Of a stretch of 64,000 bases of DNA, positions 61,816 to 64,000 are shown in pieces (the stretch's first letter is position 1; every line of letters starts with the position of its first letter). Where the stretch lies: assembly GCA_014607495.2 (NCBI GenBank), contig CP053154.1:14136001-14200000 (forward strand), read 5' to 3'. Source of the stretch: Carposina sasakii. Taxonomy: Eukaryota > Arthropoda > Insecta > Lepidoptera > Carposinidae. The notes below the pieces were generated by a model that worked only from the letters and a program-made list of their open reading frames with translations, ran no database searches and was not told the DNA's origin. A program made the translations under genes and the position numbers.

Positions 61816-63157
61816 ATATACGTTTGAATAATAGAAGAATACGTTTTTAAGCAATTGAGTTGAAATTTACGTTCATGCATACAATGCGTGGTTAACTTTA
61901 CGTTATTCCAAATCCACCATGACGGAGCACCGGCGGAGAAGTACCTTGCAATACGTTGAATGAGATGAACAGACTTTTACAGGTGAAAACAAACAGTATT
62001 AAAATTTAAGTAAAAAAAACCTTTTAAAAACAAGCTTTTAGCGCGATAAACTTTTACACTAAGGGCACTTTTACGCGTCATTTCAGACACAATTTATATG
62101 TTATAAAAGCTACATTTAAGTCTCGTATTTACTTTCTTAGCTAATCAAGGTGAGAGCCGTGTAACGCCGAGACTGAGGGCATGATGACAGATGTCGAACA
62201 TACCACCTCGTGGCCCAACCCTTGTTATTACTCTCTTACTCTTCTACACGAAGCTCTGGTAAGGGTCGACGGATATTTCTTCAGATATGCGTAAGCAGAT
62301 ATGGGCTTGAAACATCAACACAAAGATGCTGCCGGGTTTTTAAAAGTAAGAACGTAAATACTACTTAAATGTCGCTGTGTAGACTACCTTAAATTGGTCA
62401 AATGTGTTAAATTTGAAATTATTTAAAGGCTAAGAAAGTAGGTAACACTTGAAGTAATACTGGTCCCAGTAAAAATTAAGAAACGTCTCAGTTTGGGTTT
62501 ACTTTTTTTCTTTACTTTTTATTACCTTCTTGATGTACGTCTTTTAATTCTTGTGTTTACTAAGTTCTGAAATTAGTTTATGAATACCATGAGACATTAT
62601 GACAGTCATTTTTTTTCTAATCAATAGGTAGTGATGTAATAAAATAATTATGGTCTTATTATGGTAGTCATTTTTTTATCAGGGCGCCTTCTGAGTTCAA
62701 CAAGCTAGCGCGGCAAAAATAAACACGTTTAAGACGATATTATCCAAAGAGTGGTTCGATGGGCATGTGGTTCTCTAGGCTTTTCTTTTTACTATGCCAA
62801 GCCAACAGACAGATATTGATTTGATTTTCTGTTCACAATTTGCTAGGGTATCATATCATGGCAAGGTATCTGTTACATATTTATACTAGTCTCTAAATGT
62901 GGAAACTTTTAAGTGGTAAATAGTTGCTTATGTTGTAATAATCTTAGTTATTGTCAACCGTTTCTTTCCCGAATAAAATAAAATAAATAAATAAAATAAA
63001 TACTAATTAAAACAAATTTTCACAAATGTGTAGGTAAGTATATTGCGCAAGTGTACATTCGCCCTTACCGCTGAACGTTCCATAATCTAAACAAAAACCT
63101 AATTAAAGTTTCTTAAAATTCGAAACCTTAGTAGAGAAATAACTTTAAGTAGTATTA
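61816..63157. other. No gene seen
   Basis: Non-coding. The word CTGGTCCCAGTAAAAATTAA at 62461 also occurs at 61541, so it is part of some repeat. Confidence 0.4.
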
Positions 63158-63398
63158 TGCTACCACCCCTGTCTGCCCGTGGGTATCGTACGAGGCGATT
63201 ACGGGTTTCCGGGAGGTGGGCAGCAGCGCCTCCCGTACTGACAACATAGTCCGAAAATCACACTGCGGTCACCAACTCGCCTGCCCAGCGTGGTGACTAT
63301 GGGCAAACCCCCCTGTGGCAGTAGCCTTGTGGCGTGCCCTGGGGGAGGCCTACGTCAAGCAGCGGACTGCAATAGGCTGAAGAAGAAGAAGAAGAAGT
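63158..63398 (+). mobile_element. RTE-tailed SINE, copy 8
   Basis: Lacks the first 35 bp of the head. It runs from TACCACCCCTGTCTGCC to GCAATAGGCTGAAGAAGAAG with a GAA tail. Confidence 0.83.
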
Positions 63399-63759
63399 AT
63401 TATGAAAACAATACTTAGTACGAGCCGGTCCTTACAACGAAGAGACAACTAAAAAGTTCCTCTAGTCAGAACGCTGTAGGTAGTACGTAGTTACGAGTAC
63501 AATACCGATATTATTATATAGGCTATTCTGTGGCCGCACCTTTTTCTTAGAACCTTATTTAATACTAGCTGATGCCATTTGACAACTCCTATACAGAATC
63601 CAATAGTTCATAACTCCTGCTTTAAGAGTTCATAAGAAACTTCTTGATTTATTTCTTCTACCTATCCTGTTCCCATTCTACTTGGAGTCAGCGTAATATG
63701 TATTTTTCCATTCGTTTCTATCATCCGTGATCTTATTTCTCACTGCACAGGTATATCCT
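63399..63759. other. No gene seen
   Basis: Non-coding; nothing recognised. Confidence 0.4.
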
Positions 63760-63912
63760 CTTTTATACAGTCCATCCAACACTTTTTAAGTCTTGGATTC
63801 CTCTATAACCATCTACATTCATATCCAGCGCACTTTGTAAAATATGCATTCGTTTCACATGTCCGTACCAAGACAAACGGTGACTTCGGAATATGCTTAT
63901 GAGGACGTGATC
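63760..63912 (-). pseudogene. LINE polyprotein C-terminal remnant
   Basis: Codons reading FRSHRLSWYGHVKRM match the H-R-L-x-W-x-G-H-V block common near the C-terminus of RTE-like LINE polyproteins. The rest is decayed. Confidence 0.55.
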
Positions 63913-64000
63913 GTCCTTGGCGCAAAAATACGCTTCGGGTTGCGGGCCTTGGGGCAACCCCCGGGCCCGGGCAAAATTCTCAGCGCGCGACAACGCGCCG

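Overview
The window is nuclear DNA of an insect, almost certainly a moth or butterfly. It is AT-rich and intron-bearing, and it is dominated by dispersed repeats of lepidopteran type: RTE-clade LINE 3' ends, SINEs that share the RTE 3' end, Helitron-like fragments that end in CTAG, and foldback MITEs. All assignments come from reading the sequence; no database was searched.

Host genes. (1) 3221-3519, minus strand: the first coding exon of a forkhead transcription factor. It ends inside the DNA-binding domain at a GTAAGT donor, so the rest lies beyond the left edge. (2) 27197-29726, plus strand: a complete three-exon secreted carboxylesterase of 544 aa with catalytic triad S200/E322/H432. (3) 48064-53382, minus strand: a complete seven-exon SLC22-type organic cation transporter-like gene of 531 aa. 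All exon phases of the two complete genes close exactly. Introns of both hold nested repeats.

Large mobile elements. A Ty3/gypsy element on the minus strand (17204-24020) has 279-bp LTRs differing at one base, a 4-bp target duplication and one long gag-pol ORF with a short in-frame deletion in the reverse transcriptase. A second Ty3/gypsy element on the plus strand (33293-40201) has 788-bp LTRs with no difference seen and a 4-bp target duplication. Its gag and pol are joined by a classic A AAA AAC minus-one slippery site immediately before the gag stop. About 300 bp further on is a DIRS-like tyrosine-recombinase retrotransposon on the minus strand (40509-45458). It has inverted terminal repeats, an internal complementary region copying both outer ends, and an apparent spliceosomal intron in gag that carries four 115-bp tandem repeats. 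Its RT/RNase H and recombinase ORFs are broken.

Other regions. 1-17 kb is a mosaic of small repeats, including a 437-bp RTE fragment bracketed by two 499-bp direct repeats that differ at one base. 24-27 kb holds a SINE, Helitron-like fragments and a hAT-like MITE. 46.8-47.6 kb holds a tandem dimer of a tRNA-like short element inserted as one unit. 56-64 kb is a dense field of MITEs, SINEs and LINE remnants. The stretches named as empty showed no convincing gene.

The host genes do not form a pathway together. The main interest is the retroelement biology: the DIRS element's architecture and intron, the frameshifting gypsy element, the very long RTE target duplication, and the SINE/RTE partnership.
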